A stretch of 64,000 nt of DNA from Devosia salina (GTDB lineage Bacteria > Pseudomonadota > Alphaproteobacteria > Rhizobiales > Devosiaceae). Within the stretch, counting starts at the first letter, position 1. Every line of letters begins with the position of its first letter. Both the position numbers and the translations under genes were made by a program. Where the stretch lies: the NCBI RefSeq assembly GCF_019504385.1, contig NZ_CP080590.1, positions 3,897,501-3,961,500 on the forward strand, written 5' to 3'. The notes under the pieces were generated by a model, which did not search any database, was not told the origin of the DNA, and was given only the letters and a program-made list of their open reading frames with translations. Positions 1 to 8,211 of this stretch are shown here, piece after piece.

Positions 1-568
1 TGTAGTCCGGGTTGACGAAATCCTCGACGGCACGTCGCACCAGTTCGGGCTTGAGCAGCGCGTACTCCTTCGATGCACCATCAGAAACGGCGCGATCATA
101 GACGATGGGTTCAAATAGGAACGTGGTACCCTGAGCCCGGCAGCGATCTCCGATGGAGCGCACGAGATCGAACTTGCGCTTGTTCAGCTCGGCAGGATCG
201 TTGGGGCCGTAATACAGGAAGAATTTCAGCACAGGCGCGCCGAGGGCCGGGAACTGTTCCACGGTGAGGTTATCGGGCAGGCGAGTGATGCGGTCCTCGT
301 CGGCGATATGATAGACGTCGGCTTCGAAAGCAAGCATAGGAATGCAGGTCGGAGCCATGTGCGGCAGCAATTGGGGACCGTAGTTGGAGTCGACGAGCAG
401 GGTCGTCGCCTGGGGGCTGGCCGTTTCCACAACAATCCGTTTGAAAGTCTGGAGGTCGTCATCGCGCGCATCGGCGCCGCGGGCAGCGGCAATCACTGCT
501 GCCAGGCCACTGCCTTGGTCGACGGCCACGCCGTAGATGGGCTCATGGGGTTTAAAAGGAGCGGGCAT
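1..568 (-). CDS. LacD-like class I aldolase (tagatose-1,6-bisphosphate aldolase family), 3' end outside window
   Basis: The gene reads leftward from ATG at 568 and runs off the window at base 1, so only about 189 N-terminal residues are visible. The stretch LLVDSNYGPQLL, then NLTVEQFPALGAP, VLKFFLYYGPNDPAE and FLFEPIVYD follows the pattern of LacD/DhnA-type class I aldolases, TIM barrels that cleave ketose bisphosphates to triose phosphates. The start overlaps the dhaK stop (ATGA), so it is the last visible gene of an epimerase-dhaL-dhaK-aldolase operon and probably cleaves the phosphorylated sugar made by DhaKL. The Schiff-base lysine expected later in the barrel cannot be checked. Family assignment is fairly sure; the substrate is unknown. 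Confidence 0.75.
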   Translation of the reverse strand, partial: MPAPFKPHEPIYGVAVDQGSGLAAVIAAARGADARDDDLQTFKRIVVETASPQATTLLVDSNYGPQLLPHMAPTCIPMLAFEADVYHIADEDRITRLPDNLTVEQFPALGAPVLKFFLYYGPNDPAELNKRKFDLVRSIGDRCRAQGTTFLFEPIVYDRAVSDGASKEYALLKPELVRRAVEDFVNPDY

Positions 569-1599
569 CACGTCAGCGCCTCCTGGGCCAGCAGTGAGAT
601 TGAGGGAAAGGCCGGGCTGTCGGAAGGTTCGCACCAATAGGCCAGCATTTGGTCGGTCGGCTCGAGCAGAGAGATGGAGAAGCCGCCCATTTCCTGGGTG
701 GTCACGAAACTGCCCACCATCGGGGCAATCGCCTCGATCCCGTGTGCGGCCAGGACTCTTCTGGTCTCGTTCCAGATTGTGTACAACTCCATCAAGGTGG
801 TGCCGCCCATGCCATTGATGATAACAGCGGCACGGCCACCCCTGGCGATGGGACGGTCCTGCAATAGCTTGTCGACGATGGTCTGGACGAGCTTGTTGAC
901 CGGACCGTACGCCATTCGGCCGGCGCCCGGTTCGCCATGCACCCCCATGCCGATGAAGATTTCGCCCTCGGGTAGCTTGAACATCGGCTTGCCCGTCAGC
1001 GGAGAGATGCCAGGGGAAATAGCCGCCGAGAGGCTCACCGTGCGATCGCGCACCGCTTCGCCCAGCGCCATCAGACCATTGAGGTCCAACCCTGCTTCTG
1101 CAGCCGCGCCAAGGATCTTGTAGATGAACATGGTACCGGGAGCGCCGCGCCGATCTTGGCGCCGTTCGGGCGGAGCCGAGGCGACATCGTCGTACATCAA
1201 TAGGCCCCGGACATTGAGCTCGTCGTCTTCGGCAAGCATGATCGCTGCGCGGCCATTGATCACATCGCCGGAATGCTGCGAGATCAAAAGGAGCGTTCCC
1301 GCAGCGCCGTTCACTTCGCGTATGCCATCGAGGATAAGGTCCGCCGAGGGGGCGGCAAAGACATCCCCAACCACATTGGCGTCCAGCAGGCCTTCACCAA
1401 CAAAGCCCATGGCGATGGGTTCGTGTCCCGAGCCATTGCCAATCAGCACGGTGACCTTTTCGTCCGGGTTCTTGCGGGCCCGGCTGCGAACGACGACACG
1501 CGGGTCAATCTTGCCGCGTTCGACTTGGGGAAATGCGGAAACGAAGCCGTCGATCATGTCGTCGACCATGGTCTCCTGCGAGTTGAAGAGCTTGGTCAT
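568..1599 (-). CDS. dhaK: Dihydroxyacetone kinase-type subunit DhaK
   Basis: 343 residues, close to the usual DhaK length. The substrate-binding subunit of DHA-type kinases holds the keto-sugar covalently on a histidine. That histidine is visible in the motif IGMGVHGEPG (His about 221), and the family motif GNGSGHEP is at about 54-61. It starts at ATG 1599, overlapping the dhaL stop by four bases, and its own stop overlaps the aldolase start. No DhaM phosphotransfer subunit is in view, so the K+L pair may use ATP directly. Related DhaK enzymes act on dihydroxyacetone or on tetruloses such as erythrulose. Family is sure, substrate is inference. Confidence 0.88.
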   Translation of the reverse strand: MTKLFNSQETMVDDMIDGFVSAFPQVERGKIDPRVVVRSRARKNPDEKVTVLIGNGSGHEPIAMGFVGEGLLDANVVGDVFAAPSADLILDGIREVNGAAGTLLLISQHSGDVINGRAAIMLAEDDELNVRGLLMYDDVASAPPERRQDRRGAPGTMFIYKILGAAAEAGLDLNGLMALGEAVRDRTVSLSAAISPGISPLTGKPMFKLPEGEIFIGMGVHGEPGAGRMAYGPVNKLVQTIVDKLLQDRPIARGGRAAVIINGMGGTTLMELYTIWNETRRVLAAHGIEAIAPMVGSFVTTQEMGGFSISLLEPTDQMLAYWCEPSDSPAFPSISLLAQEALT

Positions 1600-2144
1600 T
1601 GGCCTTCCCGGGTTTCGCGGAGAACTTCAAACAGGATTACGATTGAGGTCGCGCCGGGGTCCTGATGACCCCTGCCCTTGCCCTCGACATACTGGGCACG
1701 GCCCCTGCGGGCATGGAGAGCGATTGTCGCCTGGCACCCTTGCCGCGCAGCCTCGATGGCGGCATCCAGATCACCGTCACTGAAGGCGGAAACGGCCGGT
1801 GAGAGCGCATCAATCATGCTCTTATCACCGGCCTTTACCTGTCCTAGATCGCATATGCGGGCTTCGGCAAGCGCCAGTTCGGCCGGCAGGTCTGCGTCCG
1901 AAACAAGGTGCCGCTCGATGGCAACCAGCACCAATCCGAATAGCGTACCTGCTGCCCCACCCGAAGCGCGCATGAAGGCCTTGGCGCCCATTCCCGACTC
2001 CGCTTGGGCGGCCCTGGTGAGACCGCGCAGCATCGTTGTGCCGTGGTCGCCATCACCCAGAGCGGCATCGAGCGCGTTGAGCTCGTCCTTGCGCGCCTCA
2101 ATCCTGGAAAGCAGCCGCGAAAAATACTGTTGTGCAATGGTCAT
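1596..2144 (-). CDS. dhaL: Dihydroxyacetone kinase-type subunit DhaL (nucleotide-binding)
   Basis: 182 residues, slightly shorter than the usual roughly 210. DhaL binds the nucleotide through aspartates that coordinate magnesium; the signature LGDGDHGTTM is visible near residue 30. It works with the adjacent DhaK to phosphorylate a short keto-sugar. Both ends overlap their neighbours by ATGA (epimerase upstream, dhaK downstream), implying translational coupling and equal amounts of the two kinase subunits. Confidence 0.86.
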   Translation of the reverse strand: MTIAQQYFSRLLSRIEARKDELNALDAALGDGDHGTTMLRGLTRAAQAESGMGAKAFMRASGGAAGTLFGLVLVAIERHLVSDADLPAELALAEARICDLGQVKAGDKSMIDALSPAVSAFSDGDLDAAIEAARQGCQATIALHARRGRAQYVEGKGRGHQDPGATSIVILFEVLRETREGQ

Positions 2145-2980
2145 CGCGAGAAGGTCCTTTGCATGAAAGACAGCGTGACCCGCGCGGCCTCGGTCGGGTC
2201 CGCTTCAATGTTGCGCCAGATATTGACGTCAGCACTTGCGGGATTGCCGGCCATGACAAACATCTCGGCTACCACCCACCCATCATACTCAATCTGCGAA
2301 AGCGCCTGCGCGGACGCTCCAAAATCGAAGTGGCCGGTTCCAGGTATTCCGCGGTCATTCTCCGAAATATGGAAATGCACCAGAGACTTGCCCGTCTCAC
2401 TGATCGCGTCAGAAGGAGACTTCTCCTCGACATTCATATGGAATGTGTCGAGAAGCACACCAATGTTCTGGCTTTCGGTCGCATCCGCGATTGCCTTGGT
2501 TTCGGCAGCGGTATTGGTCACGTCCGATTCAAAACGATTTAGCGCCTCTATTCCAAGAACAACTCCTTCTTCGCGCAGCACACCATCGAGCTGGGCCAGC
2601 GTTTCGGACGCGTATTTGGCGCGCTCGGTCTTGCGAGCAGGTTCAAAATAGCCCCAGGGACTGGCAACGACCCCGGACAGGTTCTGCGCGCCCATGGCAC
2701 CTGCCGTACGCACGGCAGCCGTCAGTGCCCTGATCGCTGCCGTGCGACGTTCGGGATCGGAAGAACCAGGGTCCTCCCCAGCTCCCAGACCCGTCGAGCA
2801 GGTCAGCGCCAGATCCAGCTCAACCGACAGGGTCTTTAGCTTTCCCGCATCGGAAAAGCCAACTCCCAGCAGGGAGAGCTCAACCCCGCGATAGCCAAGC
2901 TCTTTGACCTGACTCATGATCGGTGCCGGATTGTCGCTCCAAGCGCGTTGCCATAGCCCCGCATGTATGCCGAACCTCAT
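2141..2980 (-). CDS. Sugar isomerase/epimerase, D-tagatose 3-epimerase-like TIM barrel
   Basis: 279 residues. The motifs GIEALNRFESDV, LLDTFHMNVEE, HFHISENDRG and GTGHFDFGA match the metal-binding and sugar-binding segments of the D-tagatose/D-psicose 3-epimerase branch of the AP-endonuclease-2/xylose-isomerase fold (Glu, Asp, His and Glu metal ligands). The ATG at 2980 follows a good Shine-Dalgarno (GGAGGT). It heads the operon with dhaL, dhaK and the LacD-like aldolase, suggesting the order epimerisation of a keto-sugar, phosphorylation, aldol cleavage. Substrate not known. Confidence 0.82.
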   Translation of the reverse strand: MRFGIHAGLWQRAWSDNPAPIMSQVKELGYRGVELSLLGVGFSDAGKLKTLSVELDLALTCSTGLGAGEDPGSSDPERRTAAIRALTAAVRTAGAMGAQNLSGVVASPWGYFEPARKTERAKYASETLAQLDGVLREEGVVLGIEALNRFESDVTNTAAETKAIADATESQNIGVLLDTFHMNVEEKSPSDAISETGKSLVHFHISENDRGIPGTGHFDFGASAQALSQIEYDGWVVAEMFVMAGNPASADVNIWRNIEADPTEAARVTLSFMQRTFSR

Positions 2981-3004
2981 GAGACCTCCAAATTGATAGC
3001 TACA

Positions 3005-3033
3005 GATTAGTATGCACCAATTGGTTCCGTCAA
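3005..3033 (-). promoter_or_regulatory. Candidate promoter/operator of the epimerase-dhaLK-aldolase operon
   Basis: On the minus strand a -35-like TTGACG (3028-3033) is followed by the perfect 10-bp palindrome ACCAATTGGT (3016-3025) and then by ATACTAAT (3006-3013), 26 bp before the ATG. The -10 is ambiguous. The palindrome lies where a repressor would block RNA polymerase. ATTAGTAT also occurs upstream of the MFS gene at 7413-7420. The site overlaps the end of the upstream acyl-CoA ligase gene. Confidence 0.4.
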
Positions 3034-4688
3034 TGCTTCTGGGCGTCGATTTCCGCCTGACGCAGCTTCTTTCGGTTGATTTTCCCCGACGACGTCATCT
3101 CAAAACCTTCGACATAGGCGATGTCACGCGGGGACTTGTAGGGTGCCAGGCGTATGCGCACGTGGTCGCGCAATTCTTCGGTGAGTTCATCGGAGGGTTC
3201 ATAGCCGCGCGCCAACTGCACGAAGGCCTTGACGATGCTTCCGCGGTCCTTGTCAGGCTTGCCGACCACCGCGGCTTCGGCAACTGCCGAATGTGCAATC
3301 AGACATTCTTCGATTTCGGCGGGCCCGATGCGGAAACCAGATGACTTGATCAAATCGTCGCTGCGGCCTTTGTACCAGAAATACCCATCGGCATCGCGAA
3401 CAGCCAGATCATAGGTCCGCATCCATTCGCCCAGACGCAGTTCGGCTTCCTTCTCGGCGTTTTTCAGATAACCGAGATAGCGGGTGGGCGCGTCGGCCCG
3501 AGTGACGATCTCGCCCTCCACGCCGCACTCGACTTCCACACCATCTTCGTCGACCAACCGGACATCGTGCCCCGGATAAGCTAGCCCCATCGAGCCCGGT
3601 CGGCGGGAGTAAAGCGCCTGACAATTGCCGATCAGATGGTTGACCTCGGTCATCCCATAAAACTCATTGCATACGGCACCAAGTTCGCGTTCCACCCATG
3701 TGAGCGTTTCCGCCGCCAACGCCTCGCCGCCAGTGCATATGACCCGCAGCGACAAGTCATATTTGCTCCGCGGGCTGTCGGTATCGGCCAGCCGCTTGAT
3801 CGCAGTGGGCGGGAGGAAAGTATGGGTGACCTTGTGGCGCGCCATGAATTCATAGGCCCACTCGGCCTTGAACCGCGCCTCGGCGGTCGCGACAGGACGG
3901 CCTGCCATCCATGCTGGAAATAGCATGTCAAGCAGCCCACCGACCCACGCCCAGTCGGAGGGTGAGAAGTACACGGCATCCCCGTCCTCAAGCGTCAAAT
4001 TGAAGAACATATTGATCGAGGGCCGGTAGGAGGCCAGTACCCGGTGCCCATGCAGGATCCCCTTGGGCATGCCGGTGGACCCGGAGGTGTACATCAGCAG
4101 TGCCGGATCATTGGCGCCTGTCAGCTCCGGCACGAAGTCGGCGGGAGCGGGACCGGCAAGTATTTCGGTCAGATTTGCTTCCGGACCTGCAGCTTCGGCC
4201 ACCAGCACATGTTCGATATGGGTGAACGCTTCAGCGGCGTTGTTGCGCAGCGGAGCCCAGGCCTTTTCAATGCTCAGCAGGCATTTTGCTTCGCTGTGGT
4301 TGAGCGCGTGGCTAAGCGCGTCGGGCCCATAAAGCTGCGACAAGGTGACGGCTGTACCGCCAATTTTGCAGATAGCCATATGCGCAATTGCCGTTTCCGG
4401 GCGGTTGCCGGTATGCAGCGCAACAAGGCTGCCCCGTCCTAGACCGAGACCACGCAGGTGCGCCGCCAGGGCTGTTGCCGCGTGGTCAACCTCGCCAAAG
4501 GTCCAGGTGGTTACTCCCTCAGGCTGTTCGAAGATCATAGCGACGTGTTCGCCGTTTCCCGCAGCGATCTGCGCGCCAACTGTCATGGAATAGATATTGG
4601 CGTCATCGGGCACGCTGATCGAAAGGTCCACTCCGTCCCGCACAAGACCAATCTTGGCGAGTTGATCGGCATTGAGATCGTTCAGCAT
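3030..4688 (-). CDS. AMP-dependent acyl-CoA synthetase (medium-chain/aryl type)
   Basis: 552 residues of an adenylate-forming ligase that converts a carboxylic acid, ATP and CoA to acyl-CoA via an acyl-AMP. Seen: the P-loop-like YTSGSTGMPKG near 200, YGMTEVNHLIG near 340, the hinge region YFWYKGRSDDLIKSSGFRIGP, and the catalytic lysine in TSSGKINRKKLR near the C-terminus. ATG at 4688 directly abuts the stop of the DUF35 gene, so it is the last gene of the MFS-thiolase-DUF35-ligase operon. It probably activates the acid imported by the MFS protein. Chain length or aromatic preference cannot be read from sequence. Confidence 0.88.
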   Translation of the reverse strand: MLNDLNADQLAKIGLVRDGVDLSISVPDDANIYSMTVGAQIAAGNGEHVAMIFEQPEGVTTWTFGEVDHAATALAAHLRGLGLGRGSLVALHTGNRPETAIAHMAICKIGGTAVTLSQLYGPDALSHALNHSEAKCLLSIEKAWAPLRNNAAEAFTHIEHVLVAEAAGPEANLTEILAGPAPADFVPELTGANDPALLMYTSGSTGMPKGILHGHRVLASYRPSINMFFNLTLEDGDAVYFSPSDWAWVGGLLDMLFPAWMAGRPVATAEARFKAEWAYEFMARHKVTHTFLPPTAIKRLADTDSPRSKYDLSLRVICTGGEALAAETLTWVERELGAVCNEFYGMTEVNHLIGNCQALYSRRPGSMGLAYPGHDVRLVDEDGVEVECGVEGEIVTRADAPTRYLGYLKNAEKEAELRLGEWMRTYDLAVRDADGYFWYKGRSDDLIKSSGFRIGPAEIEECLIAHSAVAEAAVVGKPDKDRGSIVKAFVQLARGYEPSDELTEELRDHVRIRLAPYKSPRDIAYVEGFEMTSSGKINRKKLRQAEIDAQKH

Positions 4689-5075
4689 CTAGTCTTCCTT
4701 TCCGGCATCAGACGCATCCGCGCCGAGCCATAGGCCAATGAGGTCATCGCGAGGGGCAATCAGCCACCCATGCGAAGCGTGAGAGGGAACGGCGTGGAGC
4801 CGCACGACTGATTGGGTATCCGCGCCGTCAAACCGCACGAGCGCAAACTCGTGTTCCGGCCCCACCGTGCGGTGGACGACTTGCGCGTGCCCCGACAGGC
4901 GTTTCCATGTGACCGAACTGTTCGTGCAATTGGGACAAACGAGGCGGGCGGGAAACGCCGTATAGCCGCACTGAACGCAGACGCTGGCAAGCGCTTCACC
5001 TTTGCCCACCGCGGCGACGTATGGCGCCAAGGCGCCGAATTTTAGGGCGTAGTCCAATGTTATCTGGCGTTTCAT
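4689..5075 (-). CDS. DUF35 zinc-ribbon/OB-fold protein, partner of the thiolase-like protein
   Basis: 128 residues. A rubredoxin-like zinc ribbon (CVQCGYTAF then CPNC) is followed by an OB-fold half. Such proteins form complexes with thiolase-fold proteins in archaeal HMG-CoA synthesis and in bacterial steroid side-chain retro-aldol cleavage (Ltp2 with the ChsH2 DUF35 domain). The ATG at 5075 overlaps the thiolase stop (ATGA). A longer in-frame extension to 5171 is rejected because it lies inside the thiolase gene and has no family character. Confidence 0.85.
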   Translation of the reverse strand: MKRQITLDYALKFGALAPYVAAVGKGEALASVCVQCGYTAFPARLVCPNCTNSSVTWKRLSGHAQVVHRTVGPEHEFALVRFDGADTQSVVRLHAVPSHASHGWLIAPRDDLIGLWLGADASDAGKED

Positions 5076-6232
5076 GGCGCCTCCAGAATGCTCACTGCGC
5101 ACACAGTGGCGATGCCGCCATGAGTGTCGACGAGACCCCGGCGGGGTGCCCGGGAGGGCTTGCGCCCCCAATACCGACCTTCGAGCTGGCGGGCGATTGT
5201 AAGCACCTGCGCTACCCCGGTTGCACCGACCGGAGCGCCCTGCCCTAGCAGCCCGCCGGAAAGATTGATGGGCAGATCGCCCTGCGCATCAAAGCGCCCC
5301 GCACGCTCATCAGCGAGCACGTTCGTGCTCAGGCCAAGCCCTTCGATTGCCTGGAGTTGTGCGCCCGAATAGCTGTCATAGACTTCGGCAATGTCGATAT
5401 CAGAGTGCACCCAACCGGCACCGGCAAGGGCCCGCTCAGCGGCGATGCGTTTGCTGCCGAAATGGCCCGGGTCGGCCCTTTCCCCCAAGCGGACGCGATC
5501 ATTGGCCGCCCCGATGCCCACCAGCCTGGCGCGATCGCGCGCAGTGTCCGGCAGACCCGAACCACGCCCCACAACGATACATGCTGCCCCGTCGCTCAGT
5601 GGCGAGCAGTCGAGCCGGTGGTAGGGCGCGGCAATGATCGGGGAAGAGAGAACATCTTCCACGCTGATTGCGAGAGGCAAATGGGCAAAGTCATTGAGGC
5701 GTGCATTGTCACGATTGCGCACCGCAACGGCAGCAAAGTCCCTCTCATCGGCCCCGGTCCGTGCCTGAAACGCCATGGCAGACAGCGCATAGAGCGCTGT
5801 CGAATCGATTCCGGTCATCCCATCAGTCCAGGCGTCAAACGAGAGCCCGTAGAGCGTTGATACCGTGGCACCCGGCAAATGGCTCGCCAGCGCCTCGACC
5901 CCAACTACGGCGACACGGCTGGCCTGGCCTGACAGCACCTGCATCACGGCTGCCTGCACCGCCAAATGCCCCGACGCGCCGCCCCCCTCGACGCGCATCA
6001 CCGGCTTTCCGAGCAAAGCCAGATCGTCGGCCAGAACACTGACCGGGTTTAGTTGCAGGGTGAAGAAGTCGCTCTCGCTGGCGACGATAAGGGCGTCAAT
6101 GTCCTGCCGCTCAAGATCTGTGTCGGCCAGAGCGGCAAAAAAGGCGTCTTTCGCCCAGTCGCGCCATGACGAGCCATCCTTGCGGCGGTTGAACGGCGTC
6201 ATTGCACCGCCAGCAACTACGACGGGGTCCAT
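5072..6232 (-). CDS. Thiolase-fold protein (SCP2/Ltp2-like) lacking the nucleophilic cysteine
   Basis: 386 residues with thiolase-superfamily layout. The segment that normally carries the acyl-accepting cysteine (ACASG or similar) reads VEGGGASGHLA near residue 85, so that cysteine is absent. The later GHPxGATG loop reads LGQGAPVGATG, and the C-terminal cysteine motif reads DTHGGIATV. Together with the downstream DUF35 partner this resembles Ltp2-type retro-aldolases more than true thiolases. It overlaps the end of the MFS gene by 16 bp. Fold is sure; aldolase activity on a beta-hydroxyacyl-CoA is inference. Confidence 0.8.
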   Translation of the reverse strand: MDPVVVAGGAMTPFNRRKDGSSWRDWAKDAFFAALADTDLERQDIDALIVASESDFFTLQLNPVSVLADDLALLGKPVMRVEGGGASGHLAVQAAVMQVLSGQASRVAVVGVEALASHLPGATVSTLYGLSFDAWTDGMTGIDSTALYALSAMAFQARTGADERDFAAVAVRNRDNARLNDFAHLPLAISVEDVLSSPIIAAPYHRLDCSPLSDGAACIVVGRGSGLPDTARDRARLVGIGAANDRVRLGERADPGHFGSKRIAAERALAGAGWVHSDIDIAEVYDSYSGAQLQAIEGLGLSTNVLADERAGRFDAQGDLPINLSGGLLGQGAPVGATGVAQVLTIARQLEGRYWGRKPSRAPRRGLVDTHGGIATVCAVSILEAP

Positions 6233-7395
6233 CTTGCTCTCCCTTGCAATTCAAACTTTCCAAACACGGCAACACCAAGGGCGGCCAGATTGACTGCCAA
6301 CAACGATGCGATCAGCCCTTGAAAGCCTAGATTCTGCATCACGACGCCTCCCAGAGCGGGTGCCGCTGCCATCATCAACAGGCCAATGGTAGCAACCGAG
6401 CCAAGAGTTTGGCCGAGGCTGGACATCGGCAGCACGGAGGCCGCAACAAGCGGGCGCAAGACGGTGTGGATGCCGTAGAGCCCGCCCTGAATCAAAAGCG
6501 CGAGCAGGACGCCCGCCCAGTGCGACGGCGAGACCAGAAGGATCATGGGGGGCAAAAGGAATAAGGCGAACATGACGCTCGCTGCGCCCTTGGGCTTGCC
6601 CCGAAGCGCCATCCGGCGCCACAACGCCCGCCCGGCAATCTGGGCGGGCCCGAGAATGGCGGGCAGGTACAAGGCCCAGCTGTTCGCACCGTTGATCTTC
6701 AGCAGCGCCAGGGGAAGCAGGAACAGCAAAGCGGCATGGGAAAACATCGCCAGCCCGAATGGCACCGAGATCAGCACCAGATTCATCCTCGTGCGGAGCG
6801 GCGACCTAACCGGCGATGAGACATCCACAGGGTTGGAGGCCGTGTCACTTCCGCCATCGGGAATACTGGCGACGCCCAGAGATGCGATAACTGCAAAGAC
6901 CAGCACCACACCTTGCCAGGGCCATATGGTGGCGACCAGCATGACCAATGGAAAGGTGAGCAATGTGGCAAGCCCGGCAATCAGCGTCACCGTTGTGATG
7001 GCCCGCCTGGCGTCAAGACCGGTCGTGCGCAACAGAATTGCAAAGCACGGATCGTAAAGCGTGGCAGCCATGGGTACGCCAAGCGCCACGATCACCAGCG
7101 GTAGTGCGGCATAGGGCACGAACGTCATCAGAACCAGCAGCCCGACCCCAATCACACCGCCAATGCGCATCATAGCAATGCCATGGCCCCGGTCGACCAA
7201 TCGCCCAGCAACGGGAATAAGTGCCGCCCAGACGAGGGCTGCGATCGTTATGGCGCCCGTGAGATCGTTGAGGAGCAACCCATCGTCGCTCATGTGCGGC
7301 AGCAGCGCGGGAAGCAGGTAGTAGAATGCGGACCACAGCAACAGTTGCGCGCTGCCATGCCGCGTCACCGCATCAATGCTTTTCACTCGCGACAC
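6217..7395 (-). CDS. Major facilitator superfamily transporter
   Basis: 392 residues, very hydrophobic, with roughly twelve predicted membrane segments in two halves separated by a polar loop near residue 195 (IPDGGSDTASNPVD). The loop between helices 2 and 3 carries GRLVDRGHG, an MFS A-motif-like turn. It is the first gene of the four-gene operon with the thiolase-like protein, DUF35 protein and acyl-CoA ligase, so it probably imports the carboxylic acid those enzymes process. Direction and substrate are not shown by the sequence. Confidence 0.82.
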   Translation of the reverse strand: MSRVKSIDAVTRHGSAQLLLWSAFYYLLPALLPHMSDDGLLLNDLTGAITIAALVWAALIPVAGRLVDRGHGIAMMRIGGVIGVGLLVLMTFVPYAALPLVIVALGVPMAATLYDPCFAILLRTTGLDARRAITTVTLIAGLATLLTFPLVMLVATIWPWQGVVLVFAVIASLGVASIPDGGSDTASNPVDVSSPVRSPLRTRMNLVLISVPFGLAMFSHAALLFLLPLALLKINGANSWALYLPAILGPAQIAGRALWRRMALRGKPKGAASVMFALFLLPPMILLVSPSHWAGVLLALLIQGGLYGIHTVLRPLVAASVLPMSSLGQTLGSVATIGLLMMAAAPALGGVVMQNLGFQGLIASLLAVNLAALGVAVFGKFELQGRARWTPS

Positions 7396-7839
7396 GCGAC
7401 CAGCCTCCGCCTATTAGTATCTATCTATTGATTAGGACAAATTGAATGTCAAGTTTGCGACCTTGGGGGGCGAAGGCACCTCCGATGAGGATGCATAAGG
7501 TCGCAATCCGTGATCGGCCGGCTCGCGCAACGCACCATTGGGGAGACAGTATAGAGACACCCAGCAGTGGTAGCTGATGCCTCGATCAAGCTAGTCGGCA
7601 ACATGCGCTGACCGACCGCTTTCGGGACTTTGCGAAGGCTCGCTAAATGTCTGAAATGGGGCGCCCAGCCGACCGGCGGCAACGCCCAAAGATCGGTGCC
7701 ACAATGAGGCAGCGCTTGACGGGGTGAGAGAAAGCCGCTGACGCTCCGGCGCTAACGGAATGAGACCCATGCTTGAAGTGAGCACAACTAGAGCGCATAT
7801 TGACGGATAGGTGCTCAAACTGAGATCGGAACGTGTTTC
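7396..7839. other. Gene-free interval with the MFS-operon promoter
   Basis: 444 bp between the leftward MFS operon and the rightward toxin-antitoxin pair. Besides the promoter-like sequence near the MFS start I see no convincing coding frame, hairpin or repeat. Short open frames here lack family motifs and ribosome-binding sites. It may mark the boundary between catabolic and accessory DNA. Confidence 0.5.
7410..7452 (-). promoter_or_regulatory. Candidate promoter/operator of the MFS-thiolase-DUF35-ligase operon
   Basis: On the minus strand a consensus -35 TTGACA (7447-7452) is 17 bp from AATAGA (7424-7429), a weak -10. Overlapping this is an imperfect inverted repeat from CCTAAT at 7431-7436 to ATTAGG-like bases ending near 7410, a plausible repressor site. 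It also contains ATTAGTAT (7413-7420), shared with the region upstream of the epimerase operon. Confidence 0.45.
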
Positions 7840-8211
7840 ATGCAGGCGCAAGGGCTCGACTTGGGAGCCACCCGTTATGGGGAAGAGGGATCGCGATTTC
7901 TATCGCCGCAGCGGCTGTCGGAGCAGCTAGGCGTGACCCAGGCCGAGCTTGCAAGGCTCGCAGGTGTTGCCCGCAATACCCTCACCGCAAAGTCAGCCAC
8001 GCGAAAGGTGGATGCGGCGCTCAGTCCGATTGTGCGCATTCTGACGCTGGCCGCGGAAATGGCGGGCGACGAGAGCCGGGCCGTCATCTGGTTCAAGCAC
8101 CAGCCCATTCCCGGCTGGGCCGGCAAGACCGCATACGATCTTGTCGAGGAGCGCAAGGCGGACCAGGTCCTGGCCTATCTCGAGGCTGTTCGAGCGGGCG
8201 TTTATGCCTGA
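7840..8211 (+). CDS. Xre/MbcA/ParS-type antitoxin of a RES toxin-antitoxin system
   Basis: 123 residues. A helix-turn-helix is visible around LSEQLGVTQAELARLAGVARNTL (about 23-45), followed by the toxin-binding C-terminal part typical of this antitoxin family, which ends in a helix with repeated VLAYLEAVRAG-like character. Its stop overlaps the start of the RES toxin by 8 bp, the usual arrangement for co-translation. It should neutralise the toxin and repress the shared promoter. Family is fairly sure. Confidence 0.83.
   Translation: MQAQGLDLGATRYGEEGSRFLSPQRLSEQLGVTQAELARLAGVARNTLTAKSATRKVDAALSPIVRILTLAAEMAGDESRAVIWFKHQPIPGWAGKTAYDLVEERKADQVLAYLEAVRAGVYA

Noticed and set aside
5076..5171. 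N-terminal extension of the DUF35 protein to 5171
   Set aside because: It would lie wholly inside the thiolase gene; the internal ATG at 5075 gives the ATGA overlap and normal family length.
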